A stretch of DNA of 25,086 bases from DATILL01 sp035476575 (GCA_035476575.1 DATILL010000064.1:1-25086), one strand, 5' to 3'. Counted from the stretch's first letter, positions 7,823-15,900 are shown. Translations and numbers: made by a program. The notes: a model not told the origin generated them from the sequence alone.

Positions 7823-8556
7823 CTCTCCCCGAGGTGCACCTCGCCGGCGAGGCGGTCGCGGCACTGGTTGACGGGGAGCTGACCCGCGGCGCGTACCACC
7901 GGGCGCTGACCCATCTGGTCCGCTGCACCGAGTGCCGGCTGGCCGTCCAGTCGCAGCGGGAGGCCAAGTCGCTGCTGGTCAGGGCCGGCGTGCCGCCGCT
8001 ACCCGGCAGCCTGCTCAGCAGGCTGCACGACGTACCCATGACCGCCGACCTCGGCGACCCGGGCAGCCTGGCGCTGGACGACGGCGAGCTGGTATGGCGC
8101 AGCGGTCCACCCGACCCGCCTAACCCACCCAGCCCACTCGACCCACCCAGCAGCGTGCCGCGGCAGGCGGGCGGGCGCGGTCCGCGCGGTCGCCGTCCGC
8201 ACCGCCCCGGCGCGGACCGGCCTCGGTCGTACCCGATCAACCGGATGCACAGCAAGCCGCTGCGCCGCAGCCTGGCCGGCACCCTGGCCGGGCTGGCCTT
8301 CGGGGTGCTGGCCGCGGCGGTGGCGCCGACCGGGGGCGGGGTGACCAGTCCCGGGCAGGGCGGCGTGAACGGCGGCGGCTCGGCCGTGGTGCCGGCCAGC
8401 GTCATCGGTGGCGTCGCCCCACAGGAGCGGAGCCGGCGCGAGCGCCTGCGGCCGGCTGACCGCTCGGCTGACCGATCAGCCCAGGTCGGCACCTTCGACG
8501 TAGGCGGCTCGCGGCCCGTTACGTCCAGCCGGACGTTGCTTACCGGCGCTCGCTGA
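7819..8556 (+). CDS. rseA: Membrane-anchored zinc-type anti-sigma factor (RseA-like)
   Basis: The predicted role is to bind SigE and release it under envelope stress. The 245-aa product has an N-terminal ZAS domain with HxxxCxxC (His32, Cys36, Cys39). A proline-rich linker follows (about 97-112), then a basic stretch and one probable membrane helix at about 151-169 (SLAGTLAGLAFGVLAAAVAP). The last 75 residues would lie outside the cell. Mycobacterial RseA is shorter, and the external tail rich in Gly, Arg and Ser matches no family I recognise. Start is GTG at 7819, overlapping the sigE stop. HtrA begins 36 bp downstream. Confidence 0.88.
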   Translation: MTLPEVHLAGEAVAALVDGELTRGAYHRALTHLVRCTECRLAVQSQREAKSLLVRAGVPPLPGSLLSRLHDVPMTADLGDPGSLALDDGELVWRSGPPDPPNPPSPLDPPSSVPRQAGGRGPRGRRPHRPGADRPRSYPINRMHSKPLRRSLAGTLAGLAFGVLAAAVAPTGGGVTSPGQGGVNGGGSAVVPASVIGGVAPQERSRRERLRPADRSADRSAQVGTFDVGGSRPVTSSRTLLTGAR

Positions 8557-8592
8557 CAGCGGCTTCACATCCCGTCGGGCAGGCTGTCAGGC

Positions 8593-10191
8593 ATGAGTGA
8601 CGGCGACCCGTTCCGGCCGACGCCGGAGGACCGGCGCGTCGAGCGGGAGCTCCGCCGGGCGGCAACCATTCCGGTGCGTCGCCGGCCGGGGCCGGCTGAG
8701 GCCGACGTCCCGGCCGCGGTTGTCGAGGCGTTCGGGCGGCCTGCCGGGGTGGCCGGGTCGTTCGCGGACGCCGCGAGACCGGTCGAGCCCACCCGGCCAC
8801 CCGCTTGGCCAGCCGGCCGGGTGGTGGCGCCGGTGCTGGCCGAGGCGTTCGGCCGGCCGGCCGAGGCCGCCGCCGACCTGGCCTTCGCCCCGCCTGCGGG
8901 GTCCCGGTACCAGGCCGGGCCGGTGCCGGAGTCCCCGTGGTGGAAGCCGGACGCGCCGCGCGACCCCTGGCGCGACCCCGGCTCGCCGGCACACCTGGCG
9001 GGGCCGCCGGACCTGGACGACCGGCCGGTGCCGGCACCGCCCGGAGAGGCCGGGGGCGAGAGCGGCGAGGGTGGCCCGGTGCGGCGGCCGGGCGGGCTCG
9101 GGGCCTGGCTCCGGCAGCTCTCCCTGAGCGCCACGCTGGTCCTGCTGCTGTGCGCCGTGCTGCTCAGTACGGCGGGTGGGGCGACCGGTTACCTGCTGGC
9201 CAAGCGGTTCGGCGCGGAGAGCCTGCTCAACCCGGGCGCGACCCTCACCAGCGTGACGCCGAACGTGCAGCGCCCGCCCGGGTCGGTCGCCGACATCGCC
9301 CGCCGGGTGCTGCCCGCCGTGGTGTCGATCGAGGTGCACGCGGCGGATGAGTCCGGCACCGGATCGGGCGTCGTTGTCGACGGCAAGGGCTACATCATCA
9401 CCAACAACCACGTCGTCTCGGTCGTACCCGGCGGCAAGGGCAGCCTGCGAGTGGTCTTCGCCGACCAGACCTCGGTGCCGGCCGCGGTCGTGGGCCGCGA
9501 CCCGAAGACCGACCTGGCCGTCCTGAAAGTCGACCGGCCCGGGCTGGTCGTGGCCACGCTCGGTGACTCGGCAGCGCTCCAGGTCGGCGACCCGGTGATC
9601 GCCATCGGCTCGCCGCTCGGGCTGGCCAGCACCGTCACCGCTGGCATCGTCAGCGCGCTGAACCGGCCGGTCCCGCTGGTCGGCCAGGGCACCGACACCG
9701 ACGCGGTGATCAACGCCATCCAGACCGACGCGGCGATCAACCCGGGCAACTCCGGCGGCGCGCTGGTCGACGGCAGCGGTGCCGTGGTGGGGATCAACTC
9801 GGCGATCGCCACGCTTGACCCGGCCGGCCGCAGTGGCAGCATCGGCGTCGGCTTCGCCATCCCGATCAACGAGGCCCGCGACATCGCCGAGCAGATCATC
9901 CGGACTGGCTCGGTCCGGCACGCCTCGCTGGGGGTCAACGCCAAGTCGGTCACCCAGCTCAACGGCAGCCGGGACGGCGCGCTGGTGGAGGCGATCCAGA
10001 GTGGCGGCGCGGCGGCCAGGGCCGGCCTGCGTGACCAGGACGTGATCACCAAGGTGGACAACACGATGATCACCGGGGCGAACAAGCTGGTCGTCACGAT
10101 CCGGGCGCACCGGGTCGGTGACAAGGTCACCATCACCTACGTCCGCGGAAACCGGACGCAGACGGCTGTCGCCACCCTCCGGGCCGACTGA
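8593..10191 (+). CDS. htrA: HtrA/DegP-like membrane-anchored serine protease with PDZ domain
   Basis: This is an envelope quality-control protease of 532 aa. A long cytoplasmic N-terminus (1-175) is rich in Pro and Ala. One membrane helix follows at about 178-200, then a trypsin-like domain with the full catalytic triad: His273 in TNNHVV, Asp307 in TDLAVL, Ser387 in NPGNSGGAL. A C-terminal PDZ domain (about 435-525) contains GAAARAGLRDQDVITKVDN. The N-terminus holds two copies of the motif EAFGRPA, near residues 45 and 84, in otherwise low-complexity sequence. The ATG at 8593 has only a weak binding site. The preceding anti-sigma gene and following tatB match the mycobacterial sigE locus. Confidence 0.94.
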   Translation: MSDGDPFRPTPEDRRVERELRRAATIPVRRRPGPAEADVPAAVVEAFGRPAGVAGSFADAARPVEPTRPPAWPAGRVVAPVLAEAFGRPAEAAADLAFAPPAGSRYQAGPVPESPWWKPDAPRDPWRDPGSPAHLAGPPDLDDRPVPAPPGEAGGESGEGGPVRRPGGLGAWLRQLSLSATLVLLLCAVLLSTAGGATGYLLAKRFGAESLLNPGATLTSVTPNVQRPPGSVADIARRVLPAVVSIEVHAADESGTGSGVVVDGKGYIITNNHVVSVVPGGKGSLRVVFADQTSVPAAVVGRDPKTDLAVLKVDRPGLVVATLGDSAALQVGDPVIAIGSPLGLASTVTAGIVSALNRPVPLVGQGTDTDAVINAIQTDAAINPGNSGGALVDGSGAVVGINSAIATLDPAGRSGSIGVGFAIPINEARDIAEQIIRTGSVRHASLGVNAKSVTQLNGSRDGALVEAIQSGGAAARAGLRDQDVITKVDNTMITGANKLVVTIRAHRVGDKVTITYVRGNRTQTAVATLRAD

Positions 10192-10245
10192 CCTCCGGGC
10201 CGACTGACCTCCCGGCCAACTGACCGGGCGGTCCTCGGCACCGCG

Positions 10246-10251
10246 TAGGGT
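10246..10251 (+). promoter_or_regulatory. Probable -10 box for tatB
   Basis: TAGGGT lies 37 nt before the tatB start at 10289. A start near 10258 would give a leader of about 31 nt holding GGAGGAGG. tatB may therefore have its own promoter besides reading from htrA. Confidence 0.4.
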
Positions 10252-10288
10252 GGGGTATGACGACAGCGGTCTGGAGGAGGTGCCAGCG

Positions 10289-10642
10289 GTGTTCGGCAGC
10301 CTTGGCTGGGGCGAGATCCTCGCGCTGCTCGTGATCGCGCTGTTCATCTTCGGGCCGGACCGGCTGCCGCAGGCGGCCCGCGACGCCGGCCGGATGCTCC
10401 GCAACCTGCGGGACATGGCGCAGGGCGCGCGGAACAACCTGCGGTCGGAGCTCGGTCCGGAGTTCGCCGACCTCGACCTCAACTCGCTCAACCCGCGGAC
10501 GTTCGTCCGCAGGCACCTGTTCGACGACGAGAACTTCTTCGACGACAAGCCGACGTTGCGTGACCCTGCCACCGACCTGAGCCCGCGCACCGAGCGGCTG
10601 CGGTACGGCGAACGCCCCCCGTTCGACCCCGACGCCACCTAG
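10289..10642 (+). CDS. tatB: Sec-independent protein translocase subunit TatB
   Basis: TatB binds TatC and receives twin-arginine signal peptides at the inner membrane. It has about 117 aa. The N-terminal membrane helix, GWGEILALLVIALFIFG, runs into the conserved GPDRLP hinge. An amphipathic helix (QAARDAGRMLRNLRDMA) and a charged C-terminal tail follow. The GTG at 10289 is preceded by GGAGGAGG at 8 nt and gives the usual MFG-type start. An in-frame GTG at 10250 would add 13 residues before the helix and lacks a binding site. tatB next to htrA at the sigE locus is conserved in actinobacteria. Confidence 0.93.
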   Translation: MFGSLGWGEILALLVIALFIFGPDRLPQAARDAGRMLRNLRDMAQGARNNLRSELGPEFADLDLNSLNPRTFVRRHLFDDENFFDDKPTLRDPATDLSPRTERLRYGERPPFDPDAT

Positions 10643-10666
10643 CCTCCCCCATGATCGCCAAGTAAA

Positions 10667-10755
10667 GGCAACGACAGGTCACCACAAGGCCGATAGGTCA
10701 CCACACGGGGTGGTGGGGCAACGACAGGTCACCACAAGGCCGATAGGTGACCACA
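10667..10755. repeat. Dimeric 50-bp intergenic repeat, right locus
   Basis: Cores lie at 10667-10705 and 10717-10755, again 50 bp apart. Boxes AGGTSACCACA start at 10676, 10695, 10726 and 10745, with the same 19/31/19 spacing as at 15-103. The linker reads AGGCCGAT here and ACGCCGAG in the left copy. It fills the gap between the convergent tatB and mrp genes and ends 8 bp from the mrp stop. The middle base of the boxes is C, C, C, G here and C, G, G, G on the left. Confidence 0.85.
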
Positions 10756-10762
10756 TGGGAAG

Positions 10763-11893
10763 TTAGCGGCGGACGGGGGTCAGGCCGAGGGAGCGGCCGG
10801 CGAGCCCGCGCTGGCGGGAGGCGAGCTGGTCGGCCACCGCGACCAGCGCCTGGGCGGCGGGGGAGCCCGGCTCGGCCAGCACCACCGGCGTACCGTCGTC
10901 GCCGGCCTGCCGCATCCGGACGTCCAGCGGGACCTGCCCGAGCAGCGGGATCGCCGTACCCAGCGCGGTGGACAGCGCGGCCGCCACCGCCCGCCCGCCG
11001 CCGGCCCCGAAGACCTCCAGCCGGGATCCGTCCGGCAGCTCCAGCCAGGACATGTTCTCCACCACACCGACGATCTGCTGGTGGGTCTGCAGCGCAATCG
11101 CGCCGGCCCGCTCGGCCACCTCGGCGGCGGCCTGCTGCGGCGTGGTGACCACCAGGATCTCGGCGGTCGGCACCAACTGGGCGACCGAGATGGCGATGTC
11201 GCCGGTGCCGGGGGGCAGGTCCATGAGCAGCACGTCGAGGTCGCCCCAGTACACCTCGGCGAGGAACTGCTGCAGCGCCCGGTGCAGCATCGGCCCGCGC
11301 CAGACCACCGGCGTGTTGCCGGCGGTGAACATGCCGATCGAGATGACCTTCACCCCGTGCGCGGTTGGCGGCATGATCATCTGCTCGACCTGGGTCGGCC
11401 GGCCGGTCACGCCGAGCATCCGGGGCACCGAGTGGCCGTAGATGTCGGCGTCCACCACGCCCACCGACAGGCCCCGCCCGGCCAGCGCGACGGCCAGGTT
11501 GACGGTCACCGAGGACTTGCCGACGCCGCCCTTGCCCGAAGCCACGGCGTACACCCGGGTCAGCGAGGTGGGCTTGGCGAACGGGATCTCGTTCGCCGGG
11601 GCGTCGCCACGCAGGCTTGCCTGCAGTGCCCGACGCTGGGCGTCGCCCATCACGTCGAGCTCGACGGTGACCGGCCCGGCCCCGGGCAGAGCGCTCACCG
11701 CCCCGGTCACCTCCCGAGTGATGACCTCGCGCAGTGGGCAGCCGGACACCGTCAGCCACACCTGCACGGTCACCGCGCCGTCCGGGGCGACCTGGACGCC
11801 CTTCACCATGCCCAGCTCGGTGATCGGGCGGCGGATCTCCGGGTCCTGCACGCCGCCCAGCGCGGTCCGGACTTGCTCTTCGGTGAGTGGCAT
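10763..11893 (-). CDS. mrp: Mrp/NBP35 family P-loop ATPase, iron-sulfur cluster carrier-like
   Basis: The 376-aa product has an N-terminal MIP18 (DUF59) domain, residues 1-90: LGGVQDPEIRRPITELGMV, then SGCPLR. The ParA/MinD-like ATPase domain has the deviant Walker A GKGGVGKSS (about 119-127), VVDADIYGHSVPRML and LLMDLPPGTGDI. Mrp-family proteins carry and transfer Fe-S clusters. The CxxC pair usual in the C-terminal part of enterobacterial Mrp is absent: the corresponding segment reads NMSWLELPDGSR. As I recall, this is also so in mycobacterial Mrp (Rv1229c), so it is a lineage trait rather than decay. It converges on tatB, with the 50-bp repeats between. Confidence 0.93.
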   Translation of the reverse strand: MPLTEEQVRTALGGVQDPEIRRPITELGMVKGVQVAPDGAVTVQVWLTVSGCPLREVITREVTGAVSALPGAGPVTVELDVMGDAQRRALQASLRGDAPANEIPFAKPTSLTRVYAVASGKGGVGKSSVTVNLAVALAGRGLSVGVVDADIYGHSVPRMLGVTGRPTQVEQMIMPPTAHGVKVISIGMFTAGNTPVVWRGPMLHRALQQFLAEVYWGDLDVLLMDLPPGTGDIAISVAQLVPTAEILVVTTPQQAAAEVAERAGAIALQTHQQIVGVVENMSWLELPDGSRLEVFGAGGGRAVAAALSTALGTAIPLLGQVPLDVRMRQAGDDGTPVVLAEPGSPAAQALVAVADQLASRQRGLAGRSLGLTPVRR

Positions 11894-11955
11894 GAGAGTC
11901 CTATCCCGCTCGCGACCAACTCCGTCATGCTACGGCGCCAGCGCGCACCGCCTCC

Positions 11956-11961
11956 TAGCAT
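11956..11961 (+). promoter_or_regulatory. -10 box of a leaderless promoter for the MarR regulator
   Basis: TAGCAT ends 6 nt before the GTG at 11968. No ribosome binding site fits between. Confidence 0.5.
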
Positions 11962-11967
11962 GGTTTT

Positions 11968-12495
11968 GTGAACGCCGACACCGCCGTACCGGGAGTGAGC
12001 CAGCCGACGCTGACCGCTGCCGAGCTGTCGGTGTGGCGAGCCTTGCTGCGAGCGCACGCCACGGTCACCCGCCGGCTCGAACACGACCTGGTTGCCGCGC
12101 ACGACCTGCCGCTCGCCTGGTACGACGTGCTCCGGCAGCTCGCCGAGCAGCCCGGCCACCGGATGCGGATGACCGACCTGGCCGACCAGGTGCTGCTGTC
12201 CCGGTCGGGGCTGACCCGGCTGGTGGACCGGCTGGTCACCGAGGGGCTGGCCGAGCGGGCCGCCTGCCCCAACGATGCCCGCGGCACCTACACCGTGCTG
12301 ACCCCGGCCGGGCTCTGCCGGCTGCGGGCCGCGGCGCCGACGCACCTGCGCGGCATCGCGGAGTACGTCGCCCGGCCGCTGTCCGCCGTGGAGCTAGAGA
12401 CCCTGGGCGGGCTGCTGGGCAAGCTGTTGCCGACCGCGGGCGACGACGCCACCCCGCCGGAGACCGGCTGCGGCGCCGCCGAGGGCGTGCGCTGA
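11968..12495 (+). CDS. MarR family transcriptional regulator
   Basis: This is a dimeric winged-helix DNA-binding protein of 175 aa. Helical N-terminus: AELSVWRALLRAHATVTRRL. The winged helix spans about residues 55-115: WYDVLRQLAEQPGHRMRMTD, then recognition helix LSRSGLTRLVDRLVTEGL, and a wing with AACPNDARGTYTVLTPAG, where the D-R of the wing is typical. The start is GTG, placed 6 nt after a TAGCAT box. It is divergent from mrp (74 bp) and convergent with the DUF1003 gene. Target genes and ligand are unknown; its own promoter and that of mrp are the nearest candidates. Confidence 0.9.
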   Translation: MNADTAVPGVSQPTLTAAELSVWRALLRAHATVTRRLEHDLVAAHDLPLAWYDVLRQLAEQPGHRMRMTDLADQVLLSRSGLTRLVDRLVTEGLAERAACPNDARGTYTVLTPAGLCRLRAAAPTHLRGIAEYVARPLSAVELETLGGLLGKLLPTAGDDATPPETGCGAAEGVR

Positions 12496-12515
12496 CCAGG
12501 GCTGACGCGGTCTGG

Positions 12516-13052
12516 CTAGCGCGAGACGTCCCGCTCCTCAGCCAGCCGGACCTGGTCGGCCAGCTTGGCGATCTCGGTCCGGACGAAGTCGCGGGTGGTG
12601 ATGTCGCCGAGCGCGATCCGGATGGCCGCGATCTCCCGGGCCAGGTACTCCATGTCCGCCTTGGCCCGCGCGTTCTGCGCCCGGTCCTCGTCCAGCGAGA
12701 CCCGGTCCCGGTCGGCCTGGCGGTTCTGCGCGAGCAGGATCAGCGGGGCGGCGTACGACGCCTGCAGCGACAGGATCAGGGTGAGAAAGATGAAGGGGTA
12801 GGAGTCCCACCGCAGCCGCTCCGGCGCGGCGGCGTTCCAGCAGATCCAGAGGACGATGAAGAACGTCATGTAGACCAGAAACCGCGCCGTCCCGAGGAAG
12901 CGGGCGAACCGCTCCGACAACCGCCCGAACGCCTCTGGATCCCAGCGCGGCAGCACCTGGCGGCGCACGTCCCGCGGCAGGTCGAGCCGTTTGCGCTGCT
13001 CCGGACCGGATCCGGGCGCGGACCGGCCGGCCGGGCCTGCGTACCTACCCAT
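12516..13052 (-). CDS. DUF1003 family membrane protein
   Basis: The 178-aa product carries the DUF1003 signature: two membrane helices (about 55-73, ARFLVYMTFFIVLWICW, and 86-108, PFIFLTLILSLQASYAAPLI). The second runs directly into LLAQNRQADRDR. A charged, probably coiled C-terminal region follows. Function of the family is unknown. It starts 8 bp after the stop of the MgtE-N/CBS gene and is surely cotranscribed with it; the same pair sits side by side in M. tuberculosis near Rv1231c-Rv1232c. A role in magnesium or membrane homeostasis would be inference from that neighbour only. Confidence 0.9.
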   Translation of the reverse strand: MGRYAGPAGRSAPGSGPEQRKRLDLPRDVRRQVLPRWDPEAFGRLSERFARFLGTARFLVYMTFFIVLWICWNAAAPERLRWDSYPFIFLTLILSLQASYAAPLILLAQNRQADRDRVSLDEDRAQNARAKADMEYLAREIAAIRIALGDITTRDFVRTEIAKLADQVRLAEERDVSR

Positions 13053-13060
13053 GCGCTGCC

Positions 13061-14338
13061 CTACCCATGCGCGGTCTCCCGCCAGTCTTCGGGCAGCAGC
13101 GCGTCGAGGATGTCGTCCACGGTGACCGCGCCGACCAGCCGGAGGGTGTCGTCGACCACCGCGCAGGCCACCAGGTTGTACGCCGCCAGGTGCCGGGTCA
13201 CCTCGGCGATCGGTGTGTCCGGGTACAACGGGTCGATGTCGTCGTCGGTGACCGCGCCGACCAGGTCGGACGGCGGCTCGCGGAGCAGCCGCTGGAAGTG
13301 GGCGACGCCGAGGTAGCGGCCGGTCGGGGTGGCCGCCGGTGGCCGGCAGACATAGACCTGGCTGGCCAGCGCCGGGGTGAGGTTCGGGTCCCGGATCCGG
13401 GCCAGCGCCTCGGCGATGGTGGCGTCCGGGCCGAGGATCACCGGCTCGGAGGTCATCAGGCTGCCGGCGGTGCCCTTGGCATAGGTCATCAGCCGCCGTA
13501 CCGGAGCGGCCTCGGCCGGCGTCATCAGGGTGAGCAGCCGCTCCTGCTCCTCCGGCGGCAGCTCGGCCAGCAGGTCGGCGGCGTCGTCGGTGTCCATCTC
13601 CTCCAGCACGTCGGCCGCCCGCTCCTCGTCCAGCCAGCCGATGATCTCGATCTGCTCCTCCTCGGGGAGTTCCTGCAGCACGTCGGCCAGCCGGTCGTCG
13701 TCGAGCGCCCGGGCCACCTCCTGGCGGCGCTGCGGCGGCAGGTCGTGCAGCGTGCTGGCCAGGTCGGCCGCCCGCATGGCGCCGATCACCGCGAGCAGGT
13801 GCGCGGCGCCCTGCTCGCCACCCGGCTGGGCCAGGCCCCCGACCTCGGACCAGTCGACCTGGCGGACATGACCGCGCCGGCCCGGCAGCCGGCCACCCAG
13901 CCGCCCGGCGGCGTGCTCGCGGACCGCGATCCGGCTGACCTCCCAGTCGCGGGTGCGGGTCTGCTCCATCGCCACGTCGACGACGGTGGCCGGCGTCTTG
14001 GCCGGGCCGACCAGCACCGGCCGGTCCAGCAGCTCGCCAAGCACGAGCTGCTCGCCGCCGCGCTGCTCGAACCGGCGCAGGTTGACCGTCCCGGTGGACA
14101 GCACGATGGCGTCGGGGTCGACCGACTGCATCCTGCCGATCGGCACGAAGATCCGGCGACGATGCTGGATCTCCACGACGAGGCCGAGCACCCGCGGCGG
14201 CTGGCCGCTCGGCAGGCCGGGGGCGGCCGGATGCTGCCGGACGACCACGTCGCGGACCCGGCCGACCTGGTCGCCGTTCGGGTCGATCACGCCGAGGCCA
14301 GCCAGCCGGGCGATGAAGATCCTGGTCGCCACGGTCAC
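13061..14338 (-). CDS. PRC-barrel / MgtE N-domain / CBS-pair protein (Rv1232c-like)
   Basis: The 425-aa soluble protein has three parts. A PRC-barrel-like domain is at about 5-60 (LGVIDPNGDQVGRVRDVVV). An acidic superhelical MgtE_N domain spans about 180-285, with repeated LxxLPxExQ helices such as LQELPEEEQ and LAELPPEEQ. Two CBS domains follow at about 290-415, starting GSLMTSEPVILGPDATI. It has no membrane channel domain, so it is not a complete MgtE transporter; it could sense Mg2+ or nucleotides for a partner. I chose the GTG at 14338 because a TAGCCT box ends 7 nt upstream. The frame is open to 14518, but that part runs antisense into phzF. Confidence 0.9.
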   Translation of the reverse strand: MTVATRIFIARLAGLGVIDPNGDQVGRVRDVVVRQHPAAPGLPSGQPPRVLGLVVEIQHRRRIFVPIGRMQSVDPDAIVLSTGTVNLRRFEQRGGEQLVLGELLDRPVLVGPAKTPATVVDVAMEQTRTRDWEVSRIAVREHAAGRLGGRLPGRRGHVRQVDWSEVGGLAQPGGEQGAAHLLAVIGAMRAADLASTLHDLPPQRRQEVARALDDDRLADVLQELPEEEQIEIIGWLDEERAADVLEEMDTDDAADLLAELPPEEQERLLTLMTPAEAAPVRRLMTYAKGTAGSLMTSEPVILGPDATIAEALARIRDPNLTPALASQVYVCRPPAATPTGRYLGVAHFQRLLREPPSDLVGAVTDDDIDPLYPDTPIAEVTRHLAAYNLVACAVVDDTLRLVGAVTVDDILDALLPEDWRETAHG

Positions 14339-14345
14339 AGGTTGC

Positions 14346-14351
14346 AGGCTA
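14346..14351 (-). promoter_or_regulatory. -10 box of the MgtE-N/CBS-DUF1003 operon
   Basis: TAGCCT on the minus strand ends 7 nt before the GTG at 14338, consistent with a leaderless message. phzF starts in the other direction at 14388. Confidence 0.5.
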
Positions 14352-14387
14352 CCGTCGGCGGACTCCATCACGCGGGAGGACCGACTG

Positions 14388-15245
14388 GTGCCGACGCTGC
14401 CGTACCACGCCGTCGACGTGTTTACCGACCGCCCGTACGCCGGCAACCCGCTGGCCGTCGTGCTCGACGCCGACGACCTGCCGACCGAGGCCCTGCAGGC
14501 GATCGCGAGGGAGCTCAACCTGTCCGAGACGACGTTCCCGATGCGCCCGACGGTGCCGGCGGCGACCTACCGGGTGCGGATCTTCACCCCGGCGACCGAG
14601 CTGCCGTTCGCTGGGCATCCGAGCGTCGGGACCGCGCACACGCTGGCCCGGCTGGGGCGGATCCCGACCGGTGCGGTGGTGCAGGAGTGCGGCGCCGGGC
14701 TGCTGCCGGTGGCGGTGGATGCCGTTGGTGCGCGGCTGACCGGTGGCGCGGCGGTGGTCGGAGCCGAGGTCGACCCGGCGCCGTACCTGGGTGCGGTGGG
14801 GCTCTCGGCAGGTGACCTGACCGGGCTGCCGAGCCGGTCCTGCAGTGCCGGGCTGCCGACGCTGTTCGTGCTGGTCCGGGCGTCGGCGGTGGCCCGGGCC
14901 CGGCTGGACCTGGCCGCGTTCGCGGGTACCGGGCTGGCCGAGAACCTCGCCGTCGTCCACTGGGACGCCGGGAGCGGGACCGCCCACGCCCGGGTGTTCG
15001 CCGCCGCGTACGGCGTACCGGAGGACCCGGCGACGGGCAGCGCGGCGCTGGCGTTCGGGGTGTACCTCGCCGCGGCCGGGCTCGTCGCGGAGGGCACGAC
15101 AGGCTTCACGATCCGCCAGGGCGCTGAGCTCGGCCGGCCGTCCACGTTGGGCTGCACCGTCACGGTCGCCGACGGCGAGGTGGTCCGGACGACGGTCTAC
15201 GGCGCCGTCGCCCCCGTCGCCACCGGCCACCTCGTCGTCCCGTAG
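14388..15245 (+). CDS. PhzF family isomerase-like protein
   Basis: The 285-aa product has the two-lobed diaminopimelate-epimerase-like fold of the PhzF family. Signatures: YHAVDVFTDRPYAGNPLAVV at the start, ELNLSETTF with the conserved catalytic Glu, FAGHPSVGTAH, and YGVPEDPATGSAALAFGVY near residue 210. GTG at 14388 has GGGAGGA 7 nt upstream. The true reaction is unknown, since most PhzF homologues outside phenazine clusters have no assigned substrate, and there is no phenazine cluster here. Oddly, its last 90 bp recur almost at once at 15941-16030, with the vapBC pair in between; both copies end in the same residues, one with TAG and one with TAA. Confidence 0.92.
   Translation: MPTLPYHAVDVFTDRPYAGNPLAVVLDADDLPTEALQAIARELNLSETTFPMRPTVPAATYRVRIFTPATELPFAGHPSVGTAHTLARLGRIPTGAVVQECGAGLLPVAVDAVGARLTGGAAVVGAEVDPAPYLGAVGLSAGDLTGLPSRSCSAGLPTLFVLVRASAVARARLDLAAFAGTGLAENLAVVHWDAGSGTAHARVFAAAYGVPEDPATGSAALAFGVYLAAAGLVAEGTTGFTIRQGAELGRPSTLGCTVTVADGEVVRTTVYGAVAPVATGHLVVP
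15152..15241 (+). repeat. Direct repeat, copy 1: 3' end of phzF
   Basis: These 90 bp are identical to 15941-16030, including third codon positions. Identity ends one base before the stop codon (CCG TAG here, CCC TAA in copy 2). This copy belongs to the intact phzF gene. Confidence 0.95.
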
Positions 15246-15263
15246 TCCTGCCGCTCGGTCGGG

Positions 15264-15281
15264 TAGGGCGGCGAAGCCCTA
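15264..15281. terminator. Small hairpin between phzF and vapC
   Basis: TAGGGC and GCCCTA form a 6-bp stem with a GGCGAA loop, overlapping the vapC stop codon. It could end transcription from either side; no T-run is present. Confidence 0.3.
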
Positions 15282-15689
15282 GGGCAACAGCTTGAATGCG
15301 CTGGTGTGAGACGGCGTGATCGCGTCGAAGTGCCTGTGATCGAGGGAGGCTACCTCGGTCAGTCCGAGGCGTTCGGCGACCGCGATGACCGAGGCATCCG
15401 CGACACCGAGCGGGACGTCCTGGTATCGGCGCATCAGCTGTGTCATCCGGTCTAGGTCGGCTGGGCCGATGTCCACCTGCGTGAGGTCGCCAGCAGCGAG
15501 GGATTCAACCAGGTTGGTCTCGGCCGCTGGGCCGACGTACTTACCGACGAGATAGCGGGCCTCGGTCACCACGTATGGGGTGACAAGAAGATCGTCAGTG
15601 CGCGAGTCGAGGAGCTTGGCACAGCGAAGGTGGTCTGGGTCCTTGCGGTTGAGGTAGGCGACAAGCGGCCCAGCATCAACGATCAGCAT
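15279..15689 (-). CDS. vapC: PIN-domain toxin (VapC family ribonuclease)
   Basis: This Mg2+-dependent endoribonuclease toxin has 136 aa, the usual VapC size. The PIN acidic residues are all present: Asp5 in LIVDAGPLVAYL, Glu43 in VVTEARYLV, Asp98 in GVADASVIAVAE and Asp117 in VASLDHRHF. Its start overlaps the end of the antitoxin gene by 14 bp, the usual antitoxin-first order. Target RNA unknown. The pair sits between two copies of the phzF 3' end, which suggests arrival as a small mobile or recombined unit. Confidence 0.92.
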   Translation of the reverse strand: MLIVDAGPLVAYLNRKDPDHLRCAKLLDSRTDDLLVTPYVVTEARYLVGKYVGPAAETNLVESLAAGDLTQVDIGPADLDRMTQLMRRYQDVPLGVADASVIAVAERLGLTEVASLDHRHFDAITPSHTSAFKLLP

Positions 15690-15894
15690 CGTCCTCGCCG
15701 ATTTCGGCGCGGATGATCTGGTGAGCCCTGGCGCCTAGATCCGTCGCAGGGCCGTCGAACGTACGTAGCACCCGGAACCGGCTGCCGCCCGCCCCGACGA
15801 GCCGGAGCGCGTGCTCCTTCAACTCAGCAGCCTGTTCGGGCTCCAGCCGGTCGATCAGCCGGTGCAGGTCGGCGTAGTCGGGCACGACGGTCAC
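15676..15894 (-). CDS. Antitoxin partner of the VapC-type toxin
   Basis: The 72-aa protein lies immediately upstream of, and overlaps, the PIN toxin gene, so it should be the antitoxin that binds the toxin and the promoter. It begins YADLHRLIDRLEPEQAAELK, a helical segment of a type I recall ahead of actinobacterial PIN toxins. The C-terminal half (FDGPATDLGARAHQIIRAEI) is probably the toxin-binding part. It has no clear ribbon-helix-helix or AbrB pattern, so I do not name the DNA-binding class. The GTG start at 15894 lies 6 nt after TATCCT. Confidence 0.82.
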   Translation of the reverse strand: MTVVPDYADLHRLIDRLEPEQAAELKEHALRLVGAGGSRFRVLRTFDGPATDLGARAHQIIRAEIGEDDADR

Positions 15895-15900
15895 AGACTC

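Noticed and set aside
10763..11893. Missing CxxC in Mrp as a sign of a broken gene
   Set aside because: As I recall, mycobacterial Mrp also lacks it, and the P-loop and DUF59 domain are intact.
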